Assembly (NCBI GenBank): GCA_002753725.1
Contig: PEAL01000004.1
Coordinates: forward strand, 1 to 44,811
Source: Deltaproteobacteria bacterium
Lineage (GTDB): Bacteria > Desulfobacterota > Desulfobacteria > Desulfobacterales > Magnetomoraceae
DNA: 44,811 nucleotides
Direction: 5' to 3'
Part shown: piece after piece, positions 8,769 to 18,632 of the stretch
Numbering within the stretch: the first letter of the stretch is position 1
How the letters are laid out: each line of letters starts with the position of its first letter
Program-made: the position numbers and the translations under genes
Notes under the pieces: model-generated
Told to the model about the DNA's origin: nothing
The model's input: only the letters and a program-made list of their open reading frames with translations
Database searches by the model: none

Positions 8769-10502
8769 ATGAAAAGACTGATTACTGTTACCCTTTTACT
8801 TTTTTTAGTTTCAACCCCAGCGTTTTCCGGAAATGAAAAAAAAGTCGCTCTGGTCATGAAAGCGTTGTCCAATCCTTTTTTTATAAAAATGGAAGAAGGT
8901 GCCAAAAGATATGCGGAACAACATGGTATTCCCATTGAAGTTTTTGGTGTTGAGCGGGAAACAGATGTTACGCGCCAGATCGGTATGCTTGAGAATTTAA
9001 TCGCGCGAAAATATGGTGCAATTGTCATTGCGCCCGTTGATTCGGAAAAATTGATTCCAGCCTGCAAAAAAGCGTTGGACAATGGGATTGTGGTCATCAA
9101 TATTGATAATCCTCTGCATAAAACCACATTGGAAAAAATGAATATTTCTATCCCGTTTGTCGGCTCTGATAATTACAAAGGTGCAAGTCTTGTAGGGAAT
9201 TATCTGAGACAAAAAATGTCAAACAAGGGCACGGTGATTGTCATTGAGGGGATCCGTGGTGTTGAAAATGCAGAGTTGCGAAAACAAGGTTTTATTGATA
9301 CCATCACAAAAGATAGTGATATTAAAATTGTTGCCAGTGAAACGGCCAACTGGCATACAGAGGAGGCGCTATCTGTGGTGACCACGCTCATACAAAAACA
9401 CAGTGATGTTAATGCCATCTTTTGTGCCAACGATAACATGGCCATCGGAGCTGTTCAATCACTGGATATGTTTGGTCTGACAGATCAAGTTTGGATTGGT
9501 GCCTATGATAATATTGATGAAGTCCGATCAGAAATGCGGAGCAATCGAATTCATGCCACTGTTGAACAACATCCTGAGCTGATGGGAGAGTATGGAGTCA
9601 TGCTGGCTGCACAAGGGTTGAAAGGAAAATCTAACCCTGATATTACCACAACGCCACTTGATCTCATTACCTTCGATAGTTTTGATAAAACAGTCGCTAT
9701 GACTCTGGCCGATGATACCCCCTTTTTTAAAGCGTTGCTTGATGGTGCTTCACAGGCTGCTGAGCTATTTGGGATGCACTTTTTGACCGGAATTGCTAAA
9801 AATGATGATACCAGACAATTGCTTGATATCCAGTCTTTTGTGGAAAAAAAATCCGACATTATTATTATTAACCCCACAAACGCAGAAAGTGTGATGCCAG
9901 CAATTGAATTGGCTACTGCTGAGGGAATACCGGTCATGACTGTGGATCGAAAGGTGGCATCATCTGAAAAAGTCATTTCTCATATTGAATCTGACAACGA
10001 AGCAGGCGGTCGAATGGCGGGTGAATATATTGCTCAACGGCTTGGAAATAAGGGAAAGGTTCTCGAATTTGAAGGGGTTCCCGGTACCTCCGCTGCCCAT
10101 GATCGTGGCAAAGGGTTTAATGATGCCATCAATAAGTATCCAGGGCTGAAAATTATTACACGAGAAGTGGCTGATTTTGATCGCGACAAAGCCCGATCAT
10201 CAATGATCCGATTGCTAAAAAATGATTTTCAAGTCGATGCAATTTTTTCGCATAATGATGAAATGATTATTGGTGTTATCCAGGCCTTTCAGACAATGAA
10301 AAAAAAACTTCCAAAAGTAACCGTTGGGTTTGATGCTATCCCTGAAGCTATGGACAGTATCAAAAAAAATATGCTGACAGCAACCATTGCTCAAAATCCG
10401 CATCAAATGGGATTTTTAGCTATCCAGAATGCAGCACAATATCTACAGGGAAATAGTGTTGATTCAATACTTCTTGTAGATTTGATGATTATAGAGAACT
10501 AA
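8769..10502 (+). CDS. Tandem RbsB-like periplasmic sugar-binding protein (two fused domains)
   Basis: This 577-residue protein has a signal peptide (1-20, ending TPAFSG) and starts behind a near-perfect ribosome binding site AGGAGGTGA. It contains two consecutive Peripla_BP_4 / RbsB-type domains. The first (about 24-300) opens with 'KKVALVMKALSNPFFIKMEEGAK' and the second (about 305-577) opens again with 'KTVAMTLADDTPFFKALLDGA'; both carry the family landmarks 'IVIAP.DSE/IIINPTNAES', '.F.ANDNMAIGA/FSHNDEMIIGV' and a final 'AT..Q.P..MG'. Single-domain proteins of this family bind ribose, galactose, AI-2 and similar ligands in the periplasm. No ABC permease or ATPase gene is nearby; the next gene, 11 bases on, is a membrane-bound hybrid kinase. 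This suggests a sensory rather than transport role. Ligand unknown. Confidence 0.92.
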   Translation: MKRLITVTLLLFLVSTPAFSGNEKKVALVMKALSNPFFIKMEEGAKRYAEQHGIPIEVFGVERETDVTRQIGMLENLIARKYGAIVIAPVDSEKLIPACKKALDNGIVVINIDNPLHKTTLEKMNISIPFVGSDNYKGASLVGNYLRQKMSNKGTVIVIEGIRGVENAELRKQGFIDTITKDSDIKIVASETANWHTEEALSVVTTLIQKHSDVNAIFCANDNMAIGAVQSLDMFGLTDQVWIGAYDNIDEVRSEMRSNRIHATVEQHPELMGEYGVMLAAQGLKGKSNPDITTTPLDLITFDSFDKTVAMTLADDTPFFKALLDGASQAAELFGMHFLTGIAKNDDTRQLLDIQSFVEKKSDIIIINPTNAESVMPAIELATAEGIPVMTVDRKVASSEKVISHIESDNEAGGRMAGEYIAQRLGNKGKVLEFEGVPGTSAAHDRGKGFNDAINKYPGLKIITREVADFDRDKARSSMIRLLKNDFQVDAIFSHNDEMIIGVIQAFQTMKKKLPKVTVGFDAIPEAMDSIKKNMLTATIAQNPHQMGFLAIQNAAQYLQGNSVDSILLVDLMIIEN

Positions 10503-10513
10503 TTGGTACTTCA

Positions 10514-13219
10514 ATGATTATCAGCACAAAACATCGTTTTTATGTTATTGCCGGCTTGTTGATTTTGCTTTTTTGTATTGGATATATAGAACTCGCTGTT
10601 TTTATAAATGAATTGTCTCAAGGTGCTGAAAAAGTTCAAAAAGCTGCTTATATTGAAAAAGATGTGCAAAAAATCAAACAGGATTTTTGGAAATTACGTT
10701 TTTGGGAACGTGCTGTTCAGACACAAAGTCACGTAGAGGCAGATCAGCAATTTGGTGAGACCATTGCTCGCATTCGGCAGCAATTAGCAAATTTTAACCC
10801 CAGCCCTTTTGATGAGCATTTTTTGGGAAAAACAGAACCGGTCAATACCGTATTAACCCAATATGAAAATGCCTTTAACAGCTTGATTCAGTTGGAAACA
10901 GACCAGCGATTGAGTCAAACGCAAATCGAATCAAGCTTTCAAGTCCTCAGTTCCACCATTTTGATGAGCAGTGAATTTTCTTTGCTCAAGCCCTTATTAA
11001 ATTTGGGTCGTTTTTTAGATCGTTATGTTCACCATAAAACCGATTCTGAACATAAAGCCCTGCGCATGGTATTTGCTTCTTTTGAAAATAAACTCAAACA
11101 ATCGGAAATTATCAACGATCGTATCCGTTCCTATCTTCAAAAACTGGATGAGCTGATTAGCAGGCATTTTACCACAGAAAAAAAAATTCAGGTCATTCAT
11201 AAACAATTTGATGCCTTGAGTCAGGAATTGATGAATCGGTTTACAGATATTTCTCAAACCGCTGAAAATATTGGGTATCAATCTTTAGAAACAGGGTCGC
11301 AGCTTCAGGAAAGTATTGTTCGTTGGATGATTATTTCTGTCACTATTTCTTTACTGATTTTGTTGTTTATTCTTGATCTCATTGCGCGAAAAGTCATCAA
11401 ACCCATTCGAAGCCTTTGGGCTGTGGTGATGAAAGTTCAGTCGGGTGATGAACAGGCCCGGTTTCAGTCCAAGTCAAAAGATGAAATTGCACATTTGGGA
11501 TTTGCTTTGAATAATATGCTGGATACCATCAATCAGCATCGGTTTCGCCTTGAAGAAATTGTTGATGAACGAACAGAAGCACTGACGAAAACCAATGAGC
11601 AAATGCGACTGGAAATAGAACAGCGAAAAAAAGCTCAGGAAATGGCCAGTCAGATGGCTTTAGAGGCTGAAATCGCCAATAAAGCGAAAAGTGTGTTTCT
11701 GGCCAATATGAGCCATGAAATCCGAACACCCATGAATGCTGTTATTAATTTGACAGAGCTTGTTTTGGAGACCCAGTTGACCAGTCGCCAGCGAGAATAT
11801 TTGACCATTATTAAATCATCGGGAAATACCCTTTTGGGAATTATTAACGATATCCTGGATCTTTCAAAAATAGAGTCTGGAAAAATGGAGCTTGAAAAAA
11901 TGGCCTTTAATCTTCAGGATGTTTTTCATTCCATTGCTGACATGTTTCGCGGAAAAATATCCCAAAAAGGTATTGAGTTTATTATCCATATTGCTGCAAA
12001 CGTTCCATTGAATCTTATTGGCGATCCTTTGCGTCTGAAACAAATCATTGTCAATTTGACCAATAATGCCATTAAATTTACAGATACTGGTGAAATTTTT
12101 ATTCAGGTCATCGTGGTTCATCAAACTCAACAAGATACCCGATTGGTGATTTCAGTCCAAGATACCGGTATTGGCATATCTCAGGAGGGTATGAAAAATT
12201 TATTTACGCCTTTTACCCAGGCAGATAGTTCAACCACAAGAAAGTATGGTGGGACCGGTCTGGGCTTGACCATCTGCAAACAATTGGCCGAATTGATGGG
12301 GGGGAAAATTTGGGCAGAAACGCAAGAAGGTAAAGGCAGTCATTTTTCTTTTACAGCCTCTTTCGGACTTGAATCAAGTCTTCAAAAATCATTGCGAGGA
12401 CCGGCGGACATTCGAAATAAACGGATTGTGCTTGTGGATGACAACCCTCATGCTCTGATAGCCATTGATGAAATGATTCAATCGTTTGGATGTATTACAG
12501 AAAAAGCCCATTCAGGAGATGAAGCAATTATGCTGCTTCAGAGAATGCATGTTGCGCAACGCCCCGTTCATGCTATTTTCTGGGATAAAGATATGCCTGA
12601 TCTTGATGGTCGGAAAATACTGGAAATTATTCGGAACAAATCAGATCTATCATCAATTCCTGTGATTCTCATGGGAGATTTAACCGATGCAAGAGAGTAC
12701 AGTCAACTCTCAGCAGACTATATTGCAAAACCGGTGATGCCAAGGCGATTATCTGTCATACTGGATACTCTCTTCACAAAAAATAGAAAAATAGCAAAAG
12801 TTATACCCACTTCAGAACCAACCTGTGAACAAACATTTGAAACATTTTCTATTTTACTTGTTGAGGATAATGTGTTCAATCGTCATGTCGCCCTTGAAAT
12901 TCTCAAACAGGCAAGCTTTACGCAAGTGGATATTGCAGAAAATGGCAGGCAAGCCATTGAAGCCCTTGAAAAGAAATCTTATGACTTGATTTTAATGGAT
13001 GTCCAAATGCCGGAAATGGATGGCATTCAGGCAACACAGCATATCCGGAGTCAACCGGAATGGAAAACTATTCCAATTATTGCCATGACCGCCAATGCCT
13101 TGAAAGGTGACAGGGAAGCGTGCGTTAATGCCGGTATGAACGATTATATCTCCAAACCTATTGACCGAAAGGTGTTTATTGATAAGTTAAAACAGTGGGG
13201 TACAGTTGTTACGAAATAA
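10514..13219 (+). CDS. Hybrid sensor histidine kinase with two receiver domains
   Basis: This 901-residue inner-membrane kinase has TM1 (9-31), a periplasmic helical domain (about 32-270), TM2 (271-291), HAMP (about 292-345) and a coiled coil. HisKA carries the phosphorylated His401 in 'NMSHEIRTPMN'; HATPase_c (about 500-615) has the N-box 'NLTNNAIKF' and the G-boxes 'DTGIGI' and 'GGTGLGL'. Two receiver domains follow. The second (779-893) is complete, with phospho-acceptor Asp829, Thr859 in 'AMTAN' and Lys881. The first (636-755) keeps Asp691 and Lys738 but has Gly721 where Thr/Ser is expected, so it may be regulatory or inactive. There is no HPt domain, so phosphate must pass to a separate protein. 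Coupling to the tandem binding protein 11 bases upstream parallels LuxP-LuxQ; that functional link is inferred. Confidence 0.95.
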   Translation: MIISTKHRFYVIAGLLILLFCIGYIELAVFINELSQGAEKVQKAAYIEKDVQKIKQDFWKLRFWERAVQTQSHVEADQQFGETIARIRQQLANFNPSPFDEHFLGKTEPVNTVLTQYENAFNSLIQLETDQRLSQTQIESSFQVLSSTILMSSEFSLLKPLLNLGRFLDRYVHHKTDSEHKALRMVFASFENKLKQSEIINDRIRSYLQKLDELISRHFTTEKKIQVIHKQFDALSQELMNRFTDISQTAENIGYQSLETGSQLQESIVRWMIISVTISLLILLFILDLIARKVIKPIRSLWAVVMKVQSGDEQARFQSKSKDEIAHLGFALNNMLDTINQHRFRLEEIVDERTEALTKTNEQMRLEIEQRKKAQEMASQMALEAEIANKAKSVFLANMSHEIRTPMNAVINLTELVLETQLTSRQREYLTIIKSSGNTLLGIINDILDLSKIESGKMELEKMAFNLQDVFHSIADMFRGKISQKGIEFIIHIAANVPLNLIGDPLRLKQIIVNLTNNAIKFTDTGEIFIQVIVVHQTQQDTRLVISVQDTGIGISQEGMKNLFTPFTQADSSTTRKYGGTGLGLTICKQLAELMGGKIWAETQEGKGSHFSFTASFGLESSLQKSLRGPADIRNKRIVLVDDNPHALIAIDEMIQSFGCITEKAHSGDEAIMLLQRMHVAQRPVHAIFWDKDMPDLDGRKILEIIRNKSDLSSIPVILMGDLTDAREYSQLSADYIAKPVMPRRLSVILDTLFTKNRKIAKVIPTSEPTCEQTFETFSILLVEDNVFNRHVALEILKQASFTQVDIAENGRQAIEALEKKSYDLILMDVQMPEMDGIQATQHIRSQPEWKTIPIIAMTANALKGDREACVNAGMNDYISKPIDRKVFIDKLKQWGTVVTK

Positions 13220-13254
13220 TTGACAGGGCCGTTTTATTTGAACGTCATCTGTTC

Positions 13255-13298
13255 GCCATGTTTCTGTATGGCAAGGAAATACACCATTAGTTATGGTG
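13255..13298. other. Two small inverted repeats downstream of the kinase
   Basis: GCCAT/ATGGC (13255-13259 with 13268-13272) and CACCAT/ATGGTG (13282-13287 with 13293-13298) lie between the kinase and the next gene. They could act as a weak terminator, although no clear T-run follows. Confidence 0.3.
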
Positions 13299-13352
13299 CA
13301 TTCCTAAAAAGTCGCTATCATTTTCCAGCACCTGGTAAAGGAGTGTACGGTC

Positions 13353-15056
13353 ATGAACACCCAAAGAATAAAATTACCCTACGGCATCAGCAATTTTAAA
13401 AGGCTGGTTCGAGATGGGTATCATTATGTAGATAAAACAAAATATATCGAACATCTGGAAGAAAGTGACGAGCCTTATTTTTTTTTCTTAAGGCCAAGAC
13501 GATTTGGAAAAAGCCTGTTTGTTTCTCAATTGCGCTATTATTACGGATTGGAGCATAAAGAAAATTTTGATGAAATATTCGGTAAGTATTACATTGGAAA
13601 ACACCCCACCGCTAGAGCAAACACTTATCATGTGCTTTACTTTGAATTTTCAAGGATTGACACAAGTACGACGGATAGCACGGTTCACGGTTTTTTGAAT
13701 AATGTGAAAGATGGCATAAAAGGCTTTATCGAACGATACGGTCAAATCAGTGATACAGATAAACGAGAAATACTCTCAGACACTAAACCAAACACCATGC
13801 TCATGAAACTGTTCAATGCATATGGAAAAAGTCAGATCTTTGTAATTATTGATGAATACGATCATTTTGCCAATGAAATCCTTGCCTTTAATTTTAAAGG
13901 TTTTCAATCTTTTGTGGGAGAAAATGGTTTTGTGCGGAAATTTTATGAAACCATAAAAGCAGCGACCGGTGATGGCATAGTGGAATTTTTTTTCGGAACA
14001 GGAATTACGCCGATTACTTTGGATAGCATGACCAGTGGATTCAATATCACAAAGAATTTTTCAACCCAGAAAAGCTTACATGACATGCTTGGATTTACCC
14101 ATCAAGAAGTTGAACAGCTCGTTTCATCCATCTTGCCCAATCAGAATCATGCAGCACTTATGCAAGAAATCAAGCAACTGTATAATGGTTATCTTTTTTC
14201 ACGACATGCCAGTGAAAGTATATACAATCCTGACATGGTGTTATACTATTTGAATGAATTTCAAAAAAATGACATACCGCCTGATGAACTGATTGATACT
14301 AACATTGCCAGCGATTATGGAAAAATAAAAAAATTATTCGCTTTACAGGAACCCTTTCGCAACAGCCTTGTTTTAGAAGAACTGATGGCCTTGAACCAGA
14401 CAAGAGCCTTCTTAACCAGACAATTTAGTTTTGAACGAGATTTTAATCGGAATGATTTTGTCAGTCTTTTGTTTTATCTTGGACTGGTTAGTATTAAATC
14501 CGCCTTTTTAAACCAGCTGAACTTTTCTATTCCCAATTATGTAATAAAAGAGCTTTACAGGGAATTTTTTCTTTATTTTATCAAAAATCAAAATAAGCTT
14601 GATTTCGATACTGTAAGCGTCAGCGACGCATTAATAAAACTGGCTGAAAGTAATACCATCGAGCCATTTTTAGATATTATTGACAATGCATTGAAAACGC
14701 TGTCCAATCAGGACTATAAAAAATTTGATGAAAAATATATCAAAGCACTTTTTGTAGGGTTTACATCCCTGTCCAAACTATATTTTATTAAAAGCGAACC
14801 AGAGATTGAAAGCAAATACCCGGATATTCTGTTACTTTATCGGCCCCCCTTTTACCCAAAATATCAGTTTCTTTTTGAATTAAAATATTTGAGCAAGGCC
14901 AGTGAAAAAGGATTGAAAACCAAAACAGATGAAGCGGTTGCTCAAGTAAAAAAGTATTTGCAACTTGAAGAAATTCAATCGCTAAAAAATCTTAAAGCAT
15001 ATGTTTTGATTTTTGTTGGAAGCAAGATCAAAGTGATTCAAGAAATAAGCTTATAA
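13353..15056 (+). CDS. AAA-ATPase-like / PD-(D/E)XK nuclease-superfamily protein
   Basis: This 567-residue protein starts at ATG 13353 behind AAAGGAG (13337-13343). It belongs to the AAA-ATPase_like (PF09820) plus PDDEXK_9 (PF08011) type. The N-terminus 'LPYGISNFKRLVRDGYHYVDKT' and the Walker A region 'RPRRFGKS' (47-54) are typical of that family, and Walker B is 'FVIIDEYD' (163-170). The C-terminal nuclease-like core has 'YPDILLLY' (489-496) and 'FELKYL' (508-513), which supply the D...ExK residues. These proteins form large, mobile paralog families in Bacteroidetes, Clostridia and deltaproteobacteria; their function is not established. The gene stands alone and converges with the two-partner secretion locus, with no obvious terminator between. 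Confidence 0.92.
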   Translation: MNTQRIKLPYGISNFKRLVRDGYHYVDKTKYIEHLEESDEPYFFFLRPRRFGKSLFVSQLRYYYGLEHKENFDEIFGKYYIGKHPTARANTYHVLYFEFSRIDTSTTDSTVHGFLNNVKDGIKGFIERYGQISDTDKREILSDTKPNTMLMKLFNAYGKSQIFVIIDEYDHFANEILAFNFKGFQSFVGENGFVRKFYETIKAATGDGIVEFFFGTGITPITLDSMTSGFNITKNFSTQKSLHDMLGFTHQEVEQLVSSILPNQNHAALMQEIKQLYNGYLFSRHASESIYNPDMVLYYLNEFQKNDIPPDELIDTNIASDYGKIKKLFALQEPFRNSLVLEELMALNQTRAFLTRQFSFERDFNRNDFVSLLFYLGLVSIKSAFLNQLNFSIPNYVIKELYREFFLYFIKNQNKLDFDTVSVSDALIKLAESNTIEPFLDIIDNALKTLSNQDYKKFDEKYIKALFVGFTSLSKLYFIKSEPEIESKYPDILLLYRPPFYPKYQFLFELKYLSKASEKGLKTKTDEAVAQVKKYLQLEEIQSLKNLKAYVLIFVGSKIKVIQEISL

Positions 15057-15143
15057 AAGGATTGGACAAAATGGCAACGGTATCTAAATTTTAGGAATGG
15101 GAATATTCAGATATAGGATATGTCCACATGTCAAGATACAAGA

Positions 15144-16811
15144 TTATGGATTGAAATGATAAGAAACCAAAAAGTGAACTCCATCATCCTGAATATCTGA
15201 ATCTGCCTCATTCTCAACATCTTTTAGTGCGCTTCCCCAATACAATTCAGCAAAAATGGATGATTCGATTTGCCATCGGAATCCTAAGCCTGCGCTGTAG
15301 ATTTGATCAGGGTTCAGTTCTGTATCTTTGGTATGATTGCTTCCTTTTCCATAATCCAGGAAAGGGGCGAGGACCACTTGACCATCGGTTGTTTTTTGGG
15401 AAAGACCGGGGAATGGACAATGGCCAACAGGTATTCGCCATTCCAGAGAGGCAATATATCCGCTATCTGAAACAATGAGATTTTCTCGATATCCACGAAC
15501 CGTTGAAAATCCTCCCATTGAAAATTTTTCAATGGCTAACATAGAATCGTCTGCAATGCGGACATCAAGGCGCGTAATCACCTGACTGTTGAACAAAGCC
15601 AGTCGTCGAATCCATTGAATTTGCCCCAGCCAGGATTTAAATTGACCATCAGGGATGGCATTATCTTCGTGTATGGTGGCATCCATAAGATCCAGGCCGA
15701 GATTGAATGAGGAATGGAAGGCAATTACCTGATAAAGGCTTCGATGAAGCCATTGCTGGGTGAATCGAAAAACAGATACTTTACTGATACCATCTTCAAC
15801 ACCAGATGAAAAACTGATGCGTTTTCCAAGCATTTCTGTATGGCTGACACGATTTTCAAGGGCCATTCCAAATGTCAGATCTGTCGATGGTGTACGATAT
15901 AAAAAATGATTGATACCAAGGCTGAAAGACGATGTGTCCCCCTGAATATCAAGAGGGCTGTATGATTTTGACACCACGCGCGTTTGTGAGTGGTTGAATT
16001 CAAGTTTCAATCGTGTATCAAAGCGGTTGATGGGAAGTTGATAGGATAGAAGATAATTGTTAAGGCCTTCTGCTCCACCATAATGAAATGCCAGGGAATC
16101 AGCCCAACCCGAAAAATTTGAATGGCTGAATTTTATATCACCCCGATAGCTACCAATGCCCGGTGAATTATGATTATGGCAATCCACTTTCACCTGATAA
16201 GGTCTTGCCTCCTGAACAACCACTTTGAGCTGAGCTTCTCCTGGATGAAGTCCTGGTCTGACATACGTATTGATATTGTCAATAACAGGTTCTTGTTTGA
16301 GTAGTTTTAAACGGGTTTGAAGGTCGTTGATATTAAACGGCACCTTGCCATCGCCGGTTGAAAGTCTCACCCGCGAACGGATATAGTTATCTTTTAACCG
16401 ATGATTGCCTTCAATGCGAATATCATCCAGCGTGCCTTCGATAATATGATAGGTTATCTGACCATCTTCAATCCGTTGATCCCCAAGGACACATCCTGAA
16501 TTAACATATCCTTTTGAAATATAAAACAGTGTCAGCTTATTTTTAATATCATGAAGTTCTTCTGCTGTGACGATTTTGTTTTCATAGGGGGTGAGAATAA
16601 TGTCCAGCGTTTTTCGATCAAAAACAGTGTTTCCTTTTAAATGAATTTTTGAAATAAAAGTCTTCCCCAATTGTGACAACTGGGGTTGTTCATTGTCCAG
16701 GGATGGCAGAAATGGTGAGTTTTGATCAAGAGGACTTTGAGACTCAGCCTGAACAGCGATTGTCCAAAAAATCATCAAAAGAATGATGCTGTTCAATCCT
16801 TTATATTTCAT
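15144..16811 (-). CDS. Two-partner secretion transporter TpsB, second copy (ShlB/FhaC family)
   Basis: This 555-residue protein has a signal peptide (1-22, ending AVQA) and two POTRA modules (about 50-205). The first is marked by 'FISKIHLKGNTVFD' and the ShlB-type 'YISKGYVNSGCVL', the second by 'IRIEGNHRLKDNYIRSR'. A C-terminal 16-strand beta-barrel follows (about 210-555). The L6-loop motif VRGYRE is intact, as is an aromatic-rich C-terminal strand (HFLVSYHFNP). Proteins of this family translocate one exoprotein (TpsA) across the outer membrane. It lies 9 bases after the other transporter gene on the same strand and is clearly its paralog; the POTRA regions read nearly colinearly. Having two transporters for one visible exoprotein is unusual. 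Confidence 0.92.
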   Translation of the reverse strand: MKYKGLNSIILLMIFWTIAVQAESQSPLDQNSPFLPSLDNEQPQLSQLGKTFISKIHLKGNTVFDRKTLDIILTPYENKIVTAEELHDIKNKLTLFYISKGYVNSGCVLGDQRIEDGQITYHIIEGTLDDIRIEGNHRLKDNYIRSRVRLSTGDGKVPFNINDLQTRLKLLKQEPVIDNINTYVRPGLHPGEAQLKVVVQEARPYQVKVDCHNHNSPGIGSYRGDIKFSHSNFSGWADSLAFHYGGAEGLNNYLLSYQLPINRFDTRLKLEFNHSQTRVVSKSYSPLDIQGDTSSFSLGINHFLYRTPSTDLTFGMALENRVSHTEMLGKRISFSSGVEDGISKVSVFRFTQQWLHRSLYQVIAFHSSFNLGLDLMDATIHEDNAIPDGQFKSWLGQIQWIRRLALFNSQVITRLDVRIADDSMLAIEKFSMGGFSTVRGYRENLIVSDSGYIASLEWRIPVGHCPFPGLSQKTTDGQVVLAPFLDYGKGSNHTKDTELNPDQIYSAGLGFRWQIESSIFAELYWGSALKDVENEADSDIQDDGVHFLVSYHFNP

Positions 16812-16820
16812 GTATCAACC

Positions 16821-18539
16821 TTATTCAAAAATACTTGTAGAAACCATAAAATGCAAACCATCATCCTGAAGGTCATATTCTGTTGATCGATCGATATCAC
16901 GCAATGCATATCCCCAATAAATTTCCGAATAAATTTTTTCACTGATGGACCAACGCAAACCTAAACCCAGGCTTGATATGGATCGTGGTGCTGGATCGGG
17001 TGACTTTGTATTTCCCCCCAAACCATAATCAAAAAAGGGTGCAAGATAAACCATGCCTTGTTTTTGATTTTTTGTGAGTGCCGGAATATTCCACTGAGCA
17101 ACGGGAACACGCCATTCCAGTGAAGCAATCAATCCATTGTCAGGTGTCATTAAATTTTCTCGATATCCGCGCACTGTTGCACGACCACCAATGGCAAATT
17201 TTTCAATGGAGAGAAGCGGGCTATCGGAAAGACGTAAATCCAGGCGTGCGATTAACTGTGTCTCTGCAATTCGTCTGATCCATTGAAACTGTCCCAGCCA
17301 TGCAGCAAACGTACCATTGGGCATAGCAGCGGTATCCTCTGCATTGAGGGGAGCGTCAGCTTTCGTAGCATCTAAAACATCAAGCCCAAAACTGAATGTC
17401 GATCGTGCTGCGACAACCTGTTCAAGACTTCTTTGAATCCATTCCTGAGAGAAACGGACAACCGATACTTTGCTTTCACCATTATCAACACCACTGGTAA
17501 AGCTCATGTTCATGCCCATCATATATGTATTGCTTTTTCGGTGTTCAAATTTTAGCCCCATCAGAAGTTCGGAGGACACGGTTTTGTAAAAAGGATGTTT
17601 GAATCCAAATCCCATTGTTGTGGTATCCCCTTTGATATCTTTATCATCAAAGGGTTGGGCAACAACCACCGATTTTGCGCGATCTGCTTCCAAAGAAAAT
17701 GTTGTTCCCCAACGGGTGAATGGAATTTCGTATTTGCTTGAATAGGTGTCTAAACCTTCGGTAATACCATATTTTAAACGAAAACTGTCTCCCCAGCCAG
17801 AAACATTGATATGTTCAAACTGAATATCAGCCCGATAAGCACCCACACTGGGAGAATTGCTGTTGTTGACTTCAACTGTCAAAAAATAAGGTCTGGCTTC
17901 CTTTATGGTCACTTCCAGCTCTGCTTCACCCAATTTGAGTCCCGGACTTAAATTGGCATTGATATTTTCAACGCGTGGGTTTTGTTTGATAATTTTCAGC
18001 CGATCTTGAAGGGTATTGATGTTTAAGGGGGCTTTCCCGTCACCGGTGGCAATTTCAAGGCGTCTGGAAATGTACTTGCTTTTGAGATGTGTATTTCCTG
18101 TCACTGAAATTTTCGGTAATGTACCTTCAATAATTTTAATGGTAATATAGCCGTCGGTTATTTTCTGATCAGGGATAACCGCTCCTGAATTGACATAACC
18201 ATTGGTATAATAAAATAGCGAAATTTTATTTTTGACATCATGCAATTCTTCCGATGAAATTTTACGTTCCTCGTAGGGAGAAACAATAAAGGCCAGTTCA
18301 TCATCTGAATAAACAGTATTTCCTTTAAGTTTGAATCTTTTTACATAAACAGATGCAGCCGAAGACAGGCGCTGGTCGGATTCTTCTTTTAATGGCGGTA
18401 GTAAAAGCGGCACATCGCCTGTACTCTCAAGGGCATTCTCAGGCAAAGGCTCATCTTCTGCCTGACATGTTTGTCGAGTACTTGTGATACATATTAATGT
18501 GAATACCAGAAGGATTAGATAAATTCGTTTTTGCTGCAT
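16821..18539 (-). CDS. Two-partner secretion transporter TpsB, first copy (ShlB/FhaC family)
   Basis: This 572-residue outer-membrane protein starts at ATG 18539 behind AAGGAGA. It has a signal peptide (1-27), POTRA domains (about 65-215, with 'VKRFKLKGNTVYSDDEL' and 'YTNGYVNSGAVIPD') and a C-terminal barrel with the conserved VRGYRE loop motif. The last residues, HFMVSTSIFE, fit an outer-membrane C-terminal strand. The gene follows the exoprotein gene by about 90 bases, the classical tpsA-tpsB order, so it is the likely dedicated transporter. The next gene downstream, 9 bases away, encodes a second copy with strong similarity along the whole length, implying tandem duplication followed by divergence. 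Confidence 0.94.
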   Translation of the reverse strand: MQQKRIYLILLVFTLICITSTRQTCQAEDEPLPENALESTGDVPLLLPPLKEESDQRLSSAASVYVKRFKLKGNTVYSDDELAFIVSPYEERKISSEELHDVKNKISLFYYTNGYVNSGAVIPDQKITDGYITIKIIEGTLPKISVTGNTHLKSKYISRRLEIATGDGKAPLNINTLQDRLKIIKQNPRVENINANLSPGLKLGEAELEVTIKEARPYFLTVEVNNSNSPSVGAYRADIQFEHINVSGWGDSFRLKYGITEGLDTYSSKYEIPFTRWGTTFSLEADRAKSVVVAQPFDDKDIKGDTTTMGFGFKHPFYKTVSSELLMGLKFEHRKSNTYMMGMNMSFTSGVDNGESKVSVVRFSQEWIQRSLEQVVAARSTFSFGLDVLDATKADAPLNAEDTAAMPNGTFAAWLGQFQWIRRIAETQLIARLDLRLSDSPLLSIEKFAIGGRATVRGYRENLMTPDNGLIASLEWRVPVAQWNIPALTKNQKQGMVYLAPFFDYGLGGNTKSPDPAPRSISSLGLGLRWSISEKIYSEIYWGYALRDIDRSTEYDLQDDGLHFMVSTSIFE

Positions 18540-18632
18540 TCCATTGTCTCCTTTTTCTGTTAATTTCTGTTACTGCAAAATTCAATCGTTCTATTCAAAC
18601 GAAACCGTTAGGACTTAGAGAAACGTATCGGC

